This document shows, piece after piece, positions 1 to 9,707 of a stretch of DNA of 32,404 nt. A program made the translations under genes and the position numbers. Source of the stretch: an uncultured Leptotrichia sp. (GTDB lineage: Bacteria; Fusobacteriota; Fusobacteriia; Fusobacteriales; Leptotrichiaceae); contig CALEXX010000063.1 of the NCBI GenBank assembly GCA_937925095.1, forward strand, positions 1 through 32,404. Reading direction: 5' to 3'. The first letter of the stretch is position 1; each line of letters starts with the position of its first letter. The notes beneath the pieces are model-generated. The model saw only the letters and a list, made by a program, of their open reading frames with translations. It did no database searches and was not told the DNA's origin.

Positions 1-419
1 CCCTTGAAATAGAAAGAATAGATATAACAGATATAATTCCTGAAGATAAGGGACCGGATCAACAGATAGTGGTAATGGATGAAAGAGCATTGAACTTTGA
101 TTTTGACAAATCAGTAGTAAAACCACAGTACTTTGAAATGTTACATAAATTTGTTGAATATGTAAACTTCAATGACTATGAAGTAGTAATAGAAGGACAT
201 ACAGATTCTAAAGGAACAAATGCCTACAACATGGCACTTGGAATGAGAAGAGCACAAAGCGTAAAGGCTAAGTTGTTAGAATTTGGAATGGATCCAAGCA
301 GAATAGTAGGAACAGTATCAAAAGGAGAAGAAGAACCGGTAGCAACAAATACAACAGATGAAGGAAGAGCACAAAACAGAAGAATAGAATTTAAACTTTC
401 AAGAAGGGGAATTTACTAA
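1..419 (+). CDS. OmpA-family outer membrane protein, C-terminal part (5' end outside window)
   Basis: The reading frame is open from base 3 without a start, so this is the 3' end of a gene cut by the window edge; the ATG at 69 is internal. The visible ~138 residues are an OmpA-like peptidoglycan-binding domain. Hallmarks are an LNFDFDKS strand, the EGHTDSKGTNAYN segment with the Asp that contacts diaminopimelate in this family, RAQSVKAKLLEFG, and the closing GRAQNRRIEF helix. By family knowledge it tethers an outer-membrane protein or lipoprotein to peptidoglycan in the periplasm. The autotransporter gene follows after about 40 bases with no terminator between, so the two are probably co-transcribed. 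The N-terminal part (barrel or lipoprotein anchor) is not visible, so the subtype is undecided. Confidence 0.9.
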   Translation, partial: LEIERIDITDIIPEDKGPDQQIVVMDERALNFDFDKSVVKPQYFEMLHKFVEYVNFNDYEVVIEGHTDSKGTNAYNMALGMRRAQSVKAKLLEFGMDPSRIVGTVSKGEEEPVATNTTDEGRAQNRRIEFKLSRRGIY

Positions 420-458
420 GAAAGATAAAAAAAGAATTTTAAGAAAGTGAGAGACAGT

Positions 459-3400
459 ATGAATAACAATTTGAAAAGAATTGAAAAAGAGTTAAGATCA
501 TTTGTAAAGAGATGTAAGGATATAAAATACAATACTGCATTGTTATTTTCTTTCCTAGTAACAGGATCATTATCTCTTTCAGCTAATGGGAAAGATGATG
601 TAGAAACAGCAAAAAGAGGACTTCAAACATCAATAACAGATATGAAGAAGTTATTCAAGGAAGCGAAAGCTGAAAATGATAAACTGATGAAAGATTCAAA
701 CCTTGAATTAGTACAGTTAATGGAACAAGGAGACCATGTAGTAAAATCACCATGGAGTTCATGGCAGTTTGGGATAAATGGATTTTATAACAACTGGAGA
801 GGTACTTATAAAGGTAGAGGAGATAAAACAGGAAGTGTAATTTTTCAAAGAAGTAGTGATCTAAGTAAATATAATTATCAAACAGAAGAAATATTTAAAT
901 ATGGTGATACTTCAATAACATTAGGAAATGCACTAGAAAAATTAGTAGAAATTGAAGTTGATGCTTCGTTAAGAACTCTATCGATAGATAAAGAAGCTCC
1001 TAATTTTGTACCTACGACTCCTAGTGGGGGACTACCGCCATTTGATCCATTAATGGTAACACCACCTATTATTAATCCAAAAAATGTTAATATTAGTCAG
1101 GTTCCTTCAGCACCTCCAACTGATGTTGCGTATCAGAATGTTCCCAACTGGACATGGGGTTATAATGTAAATAATCCTTTGCAAAACAATGCTTTAATTG
1201 CTCAAGTAGAAGTGCTGTCAGGAACATTTAATAACTATTTTAGCGGAGTAGGAGATCCTCTTAAATATAATTTTAGTGGTGCTACCGAGAATGGAGCATA
1301 TACCCCTTCAAACGATCCTGGAACAGGGGCACCTGTTCCACATTTACCAGCTTCTGATGCAGGAGATAGTAATGACACAGCAGCCTTTTACGCATTAAGT
1401 GGAAAAGTGATTACATTGCCCAATACAATGACAGTTAACGTAGTAGGTAATAATAGTAGTGGTGGGGACTTAAATTCAATTTATTATATGGGGAATCCAT
1501 CAGCTTCAGGAAATGCTGAAGCTAAATTAATACATAAAGCGAATACTAATATTTATGGAAATAAAATAGCAGTAGTAAATATAGATAATGTAGCTAGTAC
1601 AGGTGGTATAACTTTTGTAAATAGGGGAAATATAATAGGACATGCACAAAATGGAACATTTGTTGATGCTTCAGGTACAGTTTTAACTGGAGCTACTCCA
1701 GGAAACCATATATTCGGAGCTTATTCTTATGGAACTTCAGAAAGCGATAAAATAGAAAATGCTTCTGACGGAAGTGTAATTTTCTATGCACCGGAAAGTG
1801 TAGGATGGGCATATAGTTCAGGCAATACGCAAGGAATAACAAGAAGTTCAATTAATAATGGTAAAATGCAGTTATTTGGTAAAAATAGTTTAGGAATAGC
1901 TACTGACAATGATACTTCTGGTGAACAAATGGCACATGCAGATATTCAACTTAATACACCGATTGAAATATATGGAGATGAATCAGTAGGAGCGAGTTTC
2001 CTGTCAGAACCAGATACTAGCTCAAATAATTTTTTAAATTCAAAATTTAATATTCAAATTGGAGGAGCTTCTTTAACTTCACAAGATGCTACTTATGGTG
2101 ATACAAAAGGAGACTTGACAAAAGTTCAAAATTCAGTTGGACTAAATTTTGATTTTACAATTTCTGATAATGGATTTACAAATTTAGATATAAATAATTA
2201 TAAAGTGAATTTAGAGAATAATTCTAAAAATTCAATAGGTTTTAGAGCGGGACAAGCTAAACTTACATTTAATGATTCAGCAAATAGCGGAATAACTCTT
2301 GGCGGAGAAGATAATATAGGGTACCTTTCAGATGGAAGTACAAATAATAATTTAATTTATAACAATACAGCTAATAACTTTAAAGTTAATGGAAATAATG
2401 CAATATTATTTGCTTCCAAAAGTGGTGGAACATTGAAAATAAATAATTCATTACCTTTAGCTTCGACAACGGTTAGTGGAAAAGGATTTACTTTGGCGTA
2501 TTCTGAAGGAGCTGGTTCGACAGTTACATTGAATCAAGGTGTTACAGGAGAAATTACTGGTTCTGATGCAGTACTGTATTATGCAAAAAACGATGGGAAA
2601 ATTACTGTAACAGAAGCAGCAGTTACTCAACCATCAACTATTGTTAATTCATCAGGAGTAACAGTTGTAACAGATTCCTCAATAGGAACTCCTAAAGTTA
2701 CTATTTCTGGAAGTAATGGAGTTGGTTTTTATACAACAAATGGAGGGCAAATTGAAGCAGAAAACAGTTTTATGAAATTATCTGATGGATTAGTTGGTGT
2801 GTACAGTGATGGCTCTACAAGTAATGTAAATTTAAAAAATTCAATTTTAGATTATAAAGGAAGCGGTTATTCTATTTATAGTGGAAACAATGGAAAAATT
2901 GATTTACAAGGAAGTACAGTTGTTTTAAGAGGAAAAGCAATAGGAGTACAAGGATCTTCTTTAAGTGACATAACAACAAATGCAAATACAAAGATAGTTG
3001 TTATGTCAAATGATGCTATTCCATTTGAATTTAAAGATAAAGGAATAGTAAATTTAACATCTATAGATACTGATTTAGGTATTGCTGCTTCAGGAATTCA
3101 AGTTGTAAGTGGAGAAGATGGAACAACAACATATACTAATTATAAAAAAGCTTTTATAGATGGAATGTTAAACTATAATATTAATACAGATATTGATAAA
3201 AGTTTAGCTGCTAATATTGCTAACGAAGCAACAGATTCATTTAAATTTGTTAAAAGATATTTAGTTCAACGTGCAGTTTTAAATTTACAGGCAGGAAAAA
3301 ATGTAACAGCACATTTAAGTTCTTCAGACTTAACAGCAGCAGGTATGAAGGGTGTTGTAGGACTTGATATGAGTTCAAGCAGTTCAGCGACTTCAAATAA

Positions 3401-6400
3401 TGAGACTCAAATAAATCTTGCGGCAGGGTCTTCAGTTTCAGCAGACAGAACGGACGCAGGAAGCGGAGCAGTTGGATTATTCATAAACTATGGGAAAGTG
3501 AATACAGATGCATCGTCTATAATAAATGTTGAGCAGTTAACAACAAATCCTCACAATGACAGTGCAGTAGGAATTTACTCAGTAAACGGTTCTGAAGTAA
3601 ATAACGAAGGAACTATAAATGTTGGTGGTAACAGTTCAATTGGGCTATTAGGATTAGCATATAGGGAAGATGTAATTACTGGAGCACCTAAAGTAAATGA
3701 ATTTGGAGGAAAACCTGGTGAAGGAACGACTAGTATTATAAACAAAGGAAATGTTACATTAGATGGAACAACTTCGTATGGAATTTATGTAAAAAATAAT
3801 AATTCAGCAGGGACAAAAGCTGGTGCCATTGGAACAAATACAGGAAATGGAGTGTTAACTTTATCAGGAGATAAATCTATTGGAATGATAGGAGATAAAG
3901 CAACGTTAACAAATGATACAAATGCAAAAATTAATATGACAGGACAGGAACAGGTTGGAATGTTTGCTAATAATAGCTCATCATTGATAAATAGAGGGGA
4001 AATTAATTTGGCAGCATCAGCAGGTTCTGTTCCAAGTGTAGGAATTTATACTAATGATGCAGCAACAGATATAGTAAATGATGGTAAAATTAACGGTGGC
4101 AATAAAAATTACGGTATCTTTGGAACAACAGTGACTCATGGAGCAACAGGAGAAATCACAGTTGGAGATGAAGGAGTAGGAATTTATTCAACAGAAGGAA
4201 ATGTCACATTAAATGCAGGTTCAAAAGTAAGAGTTGGAGCGAATAAAGGAGTTGGAGTATTCACTACTGGAACAGCAGGAAGAACAATAAACTCTGACAC
4301 TGATATGACAGTCGGAGATTCTTCATTTGGTTATGTAATAAAAAATACAGGAACAACAACATTAACTACAAATGGGACAGTAACATTAGGAAATGAAGCA
4401 AAATATATTTATTCAAATAATAGTGATATAACTGTAAATAATAATGTTGCATTGACTTCAACAGGGAACAATACTTATGGAATTTACTCTCCAGGAACAG
4501 TAGTAAATAATGCAAATATTGATTTTGGAAGAGGAACAGGAAGTGTGGCAATATATGCTATTAATGGTGGAAATGCTACAAATAATGCAGTAATTTCAGT
4601 AAGTGGAAGTAATTTAACAGCAACTCCGGTTCCAGAATATGGAATGGGAATGGCAACATCTAACGGAACAATAACAAATAATGGAACGATTAAAGTAGCA
4701 CTTGATGAAGGAATTGGAATGTTTGCTTCAGGAAGTGGTTCAAGAGCAATAAACAGCAGTACAGGAGTAATAGAATTAAGTGGAAAGAATACAAAAGGAA
4801 TGTATGTTGATAATAATGCCGTAGGAGAAAACTGGGGAATTATAAAAACAGTTCCAACACCAAATAATACTGGTATTTTAGGAGTAGTTGCAACAGGTGG
4901 AGGAGTAATTAAGAACTATGGACAAATTATTGTAGATGGTCCTAATAACAGAGCTGGATATCTTGGTTCTACAGGAACATTTACAAATGAAACTAGTGGA
5001 GGTATAACAGGAACTGTTACAAATACTGGTGGAGCAGAAGGAGTAATAAGAAAAACAGGAAGTCCAACAGGAAAAACAGTAGCAGGAATTGAAATTATAG
5101 CACCTCCGGCAGCAACTTCAGCGACAATTAAAATAAATGGTTCAGTTGTTGTACCTACTTATGTTGATACAAATGCAAGAACTAGTACACCAAGTACAGT
5201 ATCAGTAACTTCTCCAAGTGGGGTTACATCAATAATTGATTTAGGAACAACTGGTTTAGGAAGTATTCCGACAAATGAAAAAGTTGGTTCACTGGGAATG
5301 TATATAGATACATCAGGAGTAAATTATACACACCCAATTGTAGGAGTTAATAATTTAACAGGATTACAAAAAATTAACTTAATATTCGGTAGTGAAGCAG
5401 CAAGATATACAGACAGTAAGACAATAGAAGTAGGTAACAATATAATTGATCCATATAACACAATGATTTCAAATATGGCAGCTGCAGGAATAGGAACTAA
5501 ATTTACATTAGGTGCTGGAAGTTTGACATGGTTTGCAACAGCAACTCAGAATTTATCTACAGGAACTTTAGGAAAAGTATATTTAGTAAAAATACCTTAT
5601 ACAGCTTTTGCTCAGGATACCAATACATATAACTTCCTGAATGGATTGGAGCAAAGATATGGTGTAGAGGCTACTGGAAGAGAAAAAGATTTATTTAATA
5701 AGTTAAATGATTTAGGAAAGGGAGAATCACATATCTTAGCACAGGCAATTGATGAAATGAAGGGACATCAATATGCAAATATTCAGCAAAGAGTTAATGC
5801 TACAGGAAATACACTGGATAAAGAATTTAATTACTTACAGAATAATTGGAGAAATACTACTAAAAATAGCAATAAGATTAAAGTATTTGGTATGAGAAAT
5901 GAATATAACACAGATACAGCAGGAATTATTGATTACACAAGTGATGCATATGGTGTAGCTTATGTTCATGAAAATGAAACAGTGAAACTTGGAAACAGTT
6001 CAGGATGGTATGCAGGAGCAGTTAACAATAGATTTAGATTTAAAGATATTGGAAAATCTAGAGAAAATCAGACTATGGTAAAAGCAGGAATCTTCAAAAC
6101 AATATCACCGGTGACAGATCACAATGGTTCATTACAATGGACAATTGCAGGAGATGCATTCATAAGTAGAAATGAAATGAAACGTAAATTCTGGATTGTA
6201 GATGAAATATTTGATGCAAAATCTGATTATTCTTCATATGGAGTGGCTTTCAAGACAAATTTAGGATATGATGTAAGATTATCTGAAAGAACACATTTGA
6301 GACCATACGGAGCATTGAAAATGGAATATGGAAGATTTAATGACATCAAAGAAGACAATGGACAAATCAGATTAGAAGTGGAAGGAAATGACTACTTCTC

Positions 6401-6713
6401 AGTAAAACCTGAAGTAGGAATAGAATTTAAATATGTTCAGCCATTGGCGGTAAAAACTCACCTATCTGTTGGATTATCAGCGGCTTATGAAAATGAATTA
6501 GGAAAAGTAAATAATACAAATAAAGCGAGAGTAAGATTTACTTCAGCAGACTGGTATGACTTAAGAAGTGAAAAAGAAGATAGAAGAGGAAGTGGAAAAT
6601 TTGACCTGAATATTGGTGTAGATAACACTAGATTCGGAGTTACATTTAATGCAGGATATGATACAAAAGGTCACAATGTAAGAGGAGGATTAGGATTTAG
6701 AGTTATTTACTAA
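459..6713 (+). CDS. Large autotransporter (type Va secretion) with autotransporter-associated N-terminal domain
   Basis: About 2,084 residues, a surface-exposed passenger plus translocator. Residues 1-42 form a long signal peptide: a basic N-region, a hydrophobic core at ~26-41 and a likely cut after SLSA. A charged helical stretch (~46-80) is followed by VKSPWSSWQFG (~95-105), typical of the Leptotrichia/Fusobacterium autotransporter-associated N-terminal domain, and by a Pro-rich linker (~175-235). The passenger (~240-1780) is Asn/Gly/Thr/Ser-rich with repeated GxGIYS- and NxGTIxVG-like turns, as expected of a beta-helix. The last ~280 residues alternate like a beta-barrel and end in the aromatic tail RVIY. 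I see no cysteine after the signal region. Start: a GTG at 447 is in frame, but MNNNLKRIEKE at 459 matches the family's usual beginning. The passenger's ligand cannot be told. Confidence 0.9.
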   Translation: MNNNLKRIEKELRSFVKRCKDIKYNTALLFSFLVTGSLSLSANGKDDVETAKRGLQTSITDMKKLFKEAKAENDKLMKDSNLELVQLMEQGDHVVKSPWSSWQFGINGFYNNWRGTYKGRGDKTGSVIFQRSSDLSKYNYQTEEIFKYGDTSITLGNALEKLVEIEVDASLRTLSIDKEAPNFVPTTPSGGLPPFDPLMVTPPIINPKNVNISQVPSAPPTDVAYQNVPNWTWGYNVNNPLQNNALIAQVEVLSGTFNNYFSGVGDPLKYNFSGATENGAYTPSNDPGTGAPVPHLPASDAGDSNDTAAFYALSGKVITLPNTMTVNVVGNNSSGGDLNSIYYMGNPSASGNAEAKLIHKANTNIYGNKIAVVNIDNVASTGGITFVNRGNIIGHAQNGTFVDASGTVLTGATPGNHIFGAYSYGTSESDKIENASDGSVIFYAPESVGWAYSSGNTQGITRSSINNGKMQLFGKNSLGIATDNDTSGEQMAHADIQLNTPIEIYGDESVGASFLSEPDTSSNNFLNSKFNIQIGGASLTSQDATYGDTKGDLTKVQNSVGLNFDFTISDNGFTNLDINNYKVNLENNSKNSIGFRAGQAKLTFNDSANSGITLGGEDNIGYLSDGSTNNNLIYNNTANNFKVNGNNAILFASKSGGTLKINNSLPLASTTVSGKGFTLAYSEGAGSTVTLNQGVTGEITGSDAVLYYAKNDGKITVTEAAVTQPSTIVNSSGVTVVTDSSIGTPKVTISGSNGVGFYTTNGGQIEAENSFMKLSDGLVGVYSDGSTSNVNLKNSILDYKGSGYSIYSGNNGKIDLQGSTVVLRGKAIGVQGSSLSDITTNANTKIVVMSNDAIPFEFKDKGIVNLTSIDTDLGIAASGIQVVSGEDGTTTYTNYKKAFIDGMLNYNINTDIDKSLAANIANEATDSFKFVKRYLVQRAVLNLQAGKNVTAHLSSSDLTAAGMKGVVGLDMSSSSSATSNNETQINLAAGSSVSADRTDAGSGAVGLFINYGKVNTDASSIINVEQLTTNPHNDSAVGIYSVNGSEVNNEGTINVGGNSSIGLLGLAYREDVITGAPKVNEFGGKPGEGTTSIINKGNVTLDGTTSYGIYVKNNNSAGTKAGAIGTNTGNGVLTLSGDKSIGMIGDKATLTNDTNAKINMTGQEQVGMFANNSSSLINRGEINLAASAGSVPSVGIYTNDAATDIVNDGKINGGNKNYGIFGTTVTHGATGEITVGDEGVGIYSTEGNVTLNAGSKVRVGANKGVGVFTTGTAGRTINSDTDMTVGDSSFGYVIKNTGTTTLTTNGTVTLGNEAKYIYSNNSDITVNNNVALTSTGNNTYGIYSPGTVVNNANIDFGRGTGSVAIYAINGGNATNNAVISVSGSNLTATPVPEYGMGMATSNGTITNNGTIKVALDEGIGMFASGSGSRAINSSTGVIELSGKNTKGMYVDNNAVGENWGIIKTVPTPNNTGILGVVATGGGVIKNYGQIIVDGPNNRAGYLGSTGTFTNETSGGITGTVTNTGGAEGVIRKTGSPTGKTVAGIEIIAPPAATSATIKINGSVVVPTYVDTNARTSTPSTVSVTSPSGVTSIIDLGTTGLGSIPTNEKVGSLGMYIDTSGVNYTHPIVGVNNLTGLQKINLIFGSEAARYTDSKTIEVGNNIIDPYNTMISNMAAAGIGTKFTLGAGSLTWFATATQNLSTGTLGKVYLVKIPYTAFAQDTNTYNFLNGLEQRYGVEATGREKDLFNKLNDLGKGESHILAQAIDEMKGHQYANIQQRVNATGNTLDKEFNYLQNNWRNTTKNSNKIKVFGMRNEYNTDTAGIIDYTSDAYGVAYVHENETVKLGNSSGWYAGAVNNRFRFKDIGKSRENQTMVKAGIFKTISPVTDHNGSLQWTIAGDAFISRNEMKRKFWIVDEIFDAKSDYSSYGVAFKTNLGYDVRLSERTHLRPYGALKMEYGRFNDIKEDNGQIRLEVEGNDYFSVKPEVGIEFKYVQPLAVKTHLSVGLSAAYENELGKVNNTNKARVRFTSADWYDLRSEKEDRRGSGKFDLNIGVDNTRFGVTFNAGYDTKGHNVRGGLGFRVIY

Positions 6714-6784
6714 TAACTTTTTATCTGAAGAAAAAAGTTTCTGTTTAAAATAAAATCTTTAATTCAGAAATTAGAAAAGAAGAT

Positions 6785-6819
6785 AAAAACACCGTCAATA
6801 CTATGTTGGCGGTGTTTTT
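6785..6819. terminator. Bidirectional intrinsic terminator between autotransporter gene and birA
   Basis: An 11-bp stem (6788-6798 with 6806-6816, one T-G wobble) encloses a 7-base loop. It is flanked by an A run on the left and a T run on the right. It can end transcription of the autotransporter gene on the plus strand and of birA on the minus strand, whose stop codon is about 20 bases away. Confidence 0.9.
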
Positions 6820-6838
6820 ATATCTCTAATTTTAGTAA

Positions 6839-7567
6839 TTATCTGATCACTCTTATTTTTTCTTCAAAAACTTCTCCCACAGAAAAAGTATGTATTTTGT
6901 CATCAATGAGTATTTCAAGTTCTCCATTATGGTTTATATTTTTTACAATCCCTGAAAAATAAGCCCTGTTTATTTTAAGATGAACCTTTTTCTCCTTCAG
7001 GTAGCTAAGTTCATTAATTTCAAGAAGGATTTCATTCCATTTTTCATTCAGAAAATTCTCAAACAAAATTTTAAACTCTTCAATAACTGAAGTAATAATT
7101 TCTTTAATATCATAGTGTTTACCTGTTATTTCAGAAATAGAAGCTGCTGTTTCTAAAAGTTCAGCAGGCAGTGAGTTATTTATATTTATTCCAATTCCAA
7201 CAAAAAAGTTATTTTCAACTCTTTCCACAAGGATACCTGTTATTTTTTTTCCATAAAGATAAACATCATTAGTCCATTTAAACATATAGTCAAGATTTTC
7301 TATTTTTCTAAGTCCCTTTATGACGGAAAGTCCTGCAATTAAAGGCAATTTTAAATATTCAGAATCATCAATATTGTTATTTTCATCTTTTTTCACAAGG
7401 AATGTAAAAAGAGCCATTCCCTTTTGAGAAACCCATGTATTTCCTCTTCTTGCCTTACCGAGAGTTTGAGTTTCTGCTGTAACCGCATCATATTCTTCAA
7501 ATTTTGAAACATTATTTTTCATGAATTCATTAGTTGAATCAAGAGTTTCATAACTGTATATTTTCAT
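6839..7567 (-). CDS. birA: Biotin--[acetyl-CoA-carboxylase/decarboxylase] protein ligase (BirA-type, catalytic only)
   Basis: A 242-residue enzyme that adenylates biotin and transfers it to a lysine of a biotin carrier protein in the cytoplasm. Motifs: STNEFMK (11-17), the biotinyl-adenylate loop GKARRGNTW (37-45, a variant of the usual GRGRxGRxW), KWTNDVYL (97-104, usually KWPNDV), GKKITGILVE (106-115) with the conserved lysine, and GIGININ (124-130). The protein begins directly with the catalytic domain, so the N-terminal DNA-binding domain of the E. coli repressor-type BirA is absent and it should not regulate biotin genes. The ATG at 7567 follows an AGGAG about 7 bases upstream on the minus strand. 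A plausible client, the carrier of oxaloacetate decarboxylase, is encoded at 12308-12682. Confidence 0.92.
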   Translation of the reverse strand: MKIYSYETLDSTNEFMKNNVSKFEEYDAVTAETQTLGKARRGNTWVSQKGMALFTFLVKKDENNNIDDSEYLKLPLIAGLSVIKGLRKIENLDYMFKWTNDVYLYGKKITGILVERVENNFFVGIGININNSLPAELLETAASISEITGKHYDIKEIITSVIEEFKILFENFLNEKWNEILLEINELSYLKEKKVHLKINRAYFSGIVKNINHNGELEILIDDKIHTFSVGEVFEEKIRVIR

Positions 7568-7595
7568 TTTTTCAGCTCCTGTCCTGTTTTCTATA

Positions 7596-7601
7596 ATTAT
7601 A
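7596..7601 (-). promoter_or_regulatory. -10 element of birA promoter
   Basis: The minus strand reads TATAAT about 30 bases upstream of the birA start codon, leaving a short leader that contains the AGGAG ribosome binding site. No convincing -35 hexamer is seen at the right distance. Confidence 0.5.
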
Positions 7602-7649
7602 TCACAAAAAATATGGTAAGATATATAAAATATTAAAGATTGAATAAAA

Positions 7650-7677
7650 CCTATAAATTCTGTACAGCCTTTATAGG
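7650..7677. repeat. Inverted repeat / hairpin in birA-pckA gap
   Basis: CCTATAAA at 7650-7657 pairs perfectly with TTTATAGG at 7670-7677. The 12-base loop contains an 8-base palindrome, CTGTACAG (7660-7667). There is no T run on the plus strand. Read on the minus strand it is followed by TTTTATT, so it could be a weak minus-strand terminator or a regulator operator. Confidence 0.45.
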
Positions 7678-7708
7678 GAGATAATATATAGGAACTGTTA
7701 TAATAAAA

Positions 7709-7816
7709 TTGAAAAAAGAAAATGATACAAATATTATCATTCAGAAAAAGGAAGTATTTAAAGTTGCAGGAATAAATGAAAATAATAAAGAGACATATTT
7801 GTCTATTTCAAGTTAA
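7709..7816 (+). pseudogene. Possible remnant of a GyrI-like/effector-binding-domain gene
   Basis: From a TTG at 7709 to a stop at 7814-7816 the frame gives 35 residues, including IIIQKKEVFKVAGI. That resembles the beginning of GyrI-like small-molecule-binding domains, which often start with a strand of the type 'K-x-x-F-K-V-x-G-I'. The rest of such a domain (~150 residues) is missing and there is no good ribosome binding site, so if the likeness is real it is a decayed fragment. Chance similarity in A/T-rich DNA is possible. Confidence 0.25.
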
Positions 7817-8028
7817 TTTTTATCTCTGGGAAAATTTTTTTAAATAAAATTTGATTTTTAGGAAAATAGAGGTAAACTATGGGTATAGAAATAATATTAC
7901 AAAAAATCCTACTTTTCATGGAAATAGTTACAGACAATTAAACATAGTACATAACAACTAAAGCAAAAATAAGTATTTTAATAATTAAATATATAAATAA
8001 CAAAATAATATTTTACTGGAGGTTAGTT

Positions 8029-9624
8029 ATGAAAAAAATGAAAACATTTGGCTTAAAAAAACTGGGACTTTTCAATCCAAAAGAAGTTTATAGAAACCTT
8101 ACTCCTACAAAACTTATAGAAATGGCTATCCAAAGGGGTGAAGGAGTATTATCAAGTACAGGTGCATTATCTGTAACAACTGGAAAATATACAGGACGTT
8201 CCCCTGAAGATAAATTTGTTGTTGATACTCCTGATATTCATAATAAGATAGCATGGGGAAGTGTTAACAGACCTATTGAAAAGGAAAAATTTGACCTTAT
8301 ATATGGAAAACTTATTTCTTATCTACAAAATAGGGAAATATTTATTTTTGATGGTTTGGCAGGAGCAGATCCTACATGCAGAAAAAAATTCAGGATAGTA
8401 AATGAAATGGCAAGTCAGAACTTATTTATACATCAGCTTTTAATAAGACCTACAGAAGATGAACTGAACAACTATGGAAAAGAAGATTTTACAATCATTG
8501 CCGCACCTGGATTCCAATGTAATCCAGAGCTTGATGGAACACATTCTGAAGCTGCAATTATTATTAACTTTGAGAAAAAAATAGGAATTATATGTGGTTC
8601 AAGATATTCAGGAGAAATCAAGAAAATGGTATTCTGTGTTATGAACCTCTTAATGCCTGATTTGGACGTACTTCCTATGCACTGTTCTGCAAATATAGAT
8701 CCTGTATCTGGTGAAACTGCTGTATTCTTTGGACTTTCAGGAACAGGAAAAACAACACTTTCAACAGATCCAAACAGAAAACTGATAGGTGACGATGAGC
8801 ATGGATGGTCTGATCATGGAATATTCAATTTTGAAGGTGGATGTTATGCAAAATGTATAAACCTCAAGGAAAAATACGAACCTGAAATCTATCATGCAAT
8901 AAAATTTGGAAGCCTTGTAGAAAATGTAATAATGGACCCAAAAACACAGGAATTTGATTTTAAGGATAAGAGTCTGACTGAAAATACAAGGGTTGGATAC
9001 CCTATCAATTATATTTCAAATGCACAGATTCCAGGGGTTGGAGGAATACCGTCAGTTGTAATATTCCTGACAGCTGATGCATTTGGAGTTTTACCACCAA
9101 TATCAAGACTGGATAAAAATGCGGCAATGTATCATTTCATAACAGGATTTACATCAAAGCTTGCAGGAACAGAAAGAGGAGTTACAGAACCCCAGCCAAC
9201 ATTCTCAACTTGCTTTGGAGAACCTTTTATGCCTTTAAATCCAGCTGTTTATGCAGAAATGTTCGGTAAGAAGATTGAAAAATATAATACAAAGGTATTT
9301 TTAATAAATACAGGATGGTCTGGAGGACCTTACGGAATAGGAAGCAGAATAGATTTGAAAAATACAAGGGCAATGGTAACGGCAGCATTAAATGGAGAAC
9401 TTGATAATGTAGAATACAGACATAATGAAATCTTCAATGTGGATGTTCCTCAATATTGTCCAAACGTTCCATGTGAAATATTGAATCCTGCTGACACATG
9501 GGATAACAAAGAAGCTTATGATTCTTATGCAAGAAAGCTGGCAAAAATGTTCCAGGAAAATTTTGCAAAGAAATATCCTAATATGCCGGTACATATTGCA
9601 GAAGCAGGACCAAAAGCTGAGTAA
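8029..9624 (+). CDS. pckA: Phosphoenolpyruvate carboxykinase (ATP)
   Basis: A 531-residue cytoplasmic enzyme interconverting oxaloacetate + ATP with phosphoenolpyruvate + CO2 + ADP; the length fits the ATP-dependent family (~530-540). The P-loop GLSGTGKTTLS lies at 235-245 and the second kinase motif IGDDEHGW, with metal-binding acidic residues, at 253-260. The N-terminal TGRSPEDKF carries the substrate-binding Arg. A GGAGG at 8018-8022 sits 6 bases before the ATG. In fermenting anaerobes the enzyme often runs toward oxaloacetate, gaining ATP. The oxaloacetate decarboxylase operon one small gene downstream fits that direction, though this is inferred from context. No terminator lies directly after the stop; the hairpin at 9767-9792 is the first. 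Confidence 0.96.
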   Translation: MKKMKTFGLKKLGLFNPKEVYRNLTPTKLIEMAIQRGEGVLSSTGALSVTTGKYTGRSPEDKFVVDTPDIHNKIAWGSVNRPIEKEKFDLIYGKLISYLQNREIFIFDGLAGADPTCRKKFRIVNEMASQNLFIHQLLIRPTEDELNNYGKEDFTIIAAPGFQCNPELDGTHSEAAIIINFEKKIGIICGSRYSGEIKKMVFCVMNLLMPDLDVLPMHCSANIDPVSGETAVFFGLSGTGKTTLSTDPNRKLIGDDEHGWSDHGIFNFEGGCYAKCINLKEKYEPEIYHAIKFGSLVENVIMDPKTQEFDFKDKSLTENTRVGYPINYISNAQIPGVGGIPSVVIFLTADAFGVLPPISRLDKNAAMYHFITGFTSKLAGTERGVTEPQPTFSTCFGEPFMPLNPAVYAEMFGKKIEKYNTKVFLINTGWSGGPYGIGSRIDLKNTRAMVTAALNGELDNVEYRHNEIFNVDVPQYCPNVPCEILNPADTWDNKEAYDSYARKLAKMFQENFAKKYPNMPVHIAEAGPKAE

Positions 9625-9673
9625 ATGTAAAAAGGATGAGAAAAAGTTTTTTAAGGGTATTTTATCATAATTC

Positions 9674-9701
9674 TAGACAAATTTTTAAAATCATATATAA
9701 T
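9674..9701 (+). promoter_or_regulatory. Promoter of small RNA upstream of the TenpN-like gene
   Basis: TAGACA (9674-9679) and TATAAT (9696-9701) are separated by 16 bases. Transcription would begin near 9708, about 160 bases before the small gene's ATG and just in front of the predicted pseudoknot. Confidence 0.55.
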
Positions 9702-9707
9702 ATTGTT

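Larger units (their letters stand above)
7568..8028. other. 461-base intergenic region between birA and pckA
   Basis: It holds the birA -10 element (7596-7601, minus strand), a perfect 8-bp inverted repeat (7650-7657 with 7670-7677), a short in-frame coding remnant (7709-7816) and the GGAGG of pckA (8018-8022). The last ~200 bases before pckA are very A/T-rich with several TATAAT-like strings, so the pckA promoter cannot be fixed by eye. No RNA gene or known riboswitch is recognisable. Confidence 0.6.

Noticed and set aside
4366..4551. Antisense open frame inside the autotransporter gene
   Set aside because: It is a by-product of the repetitive, stop-poor passenger sequence, with no ribosome binding site and low-complexity composition.
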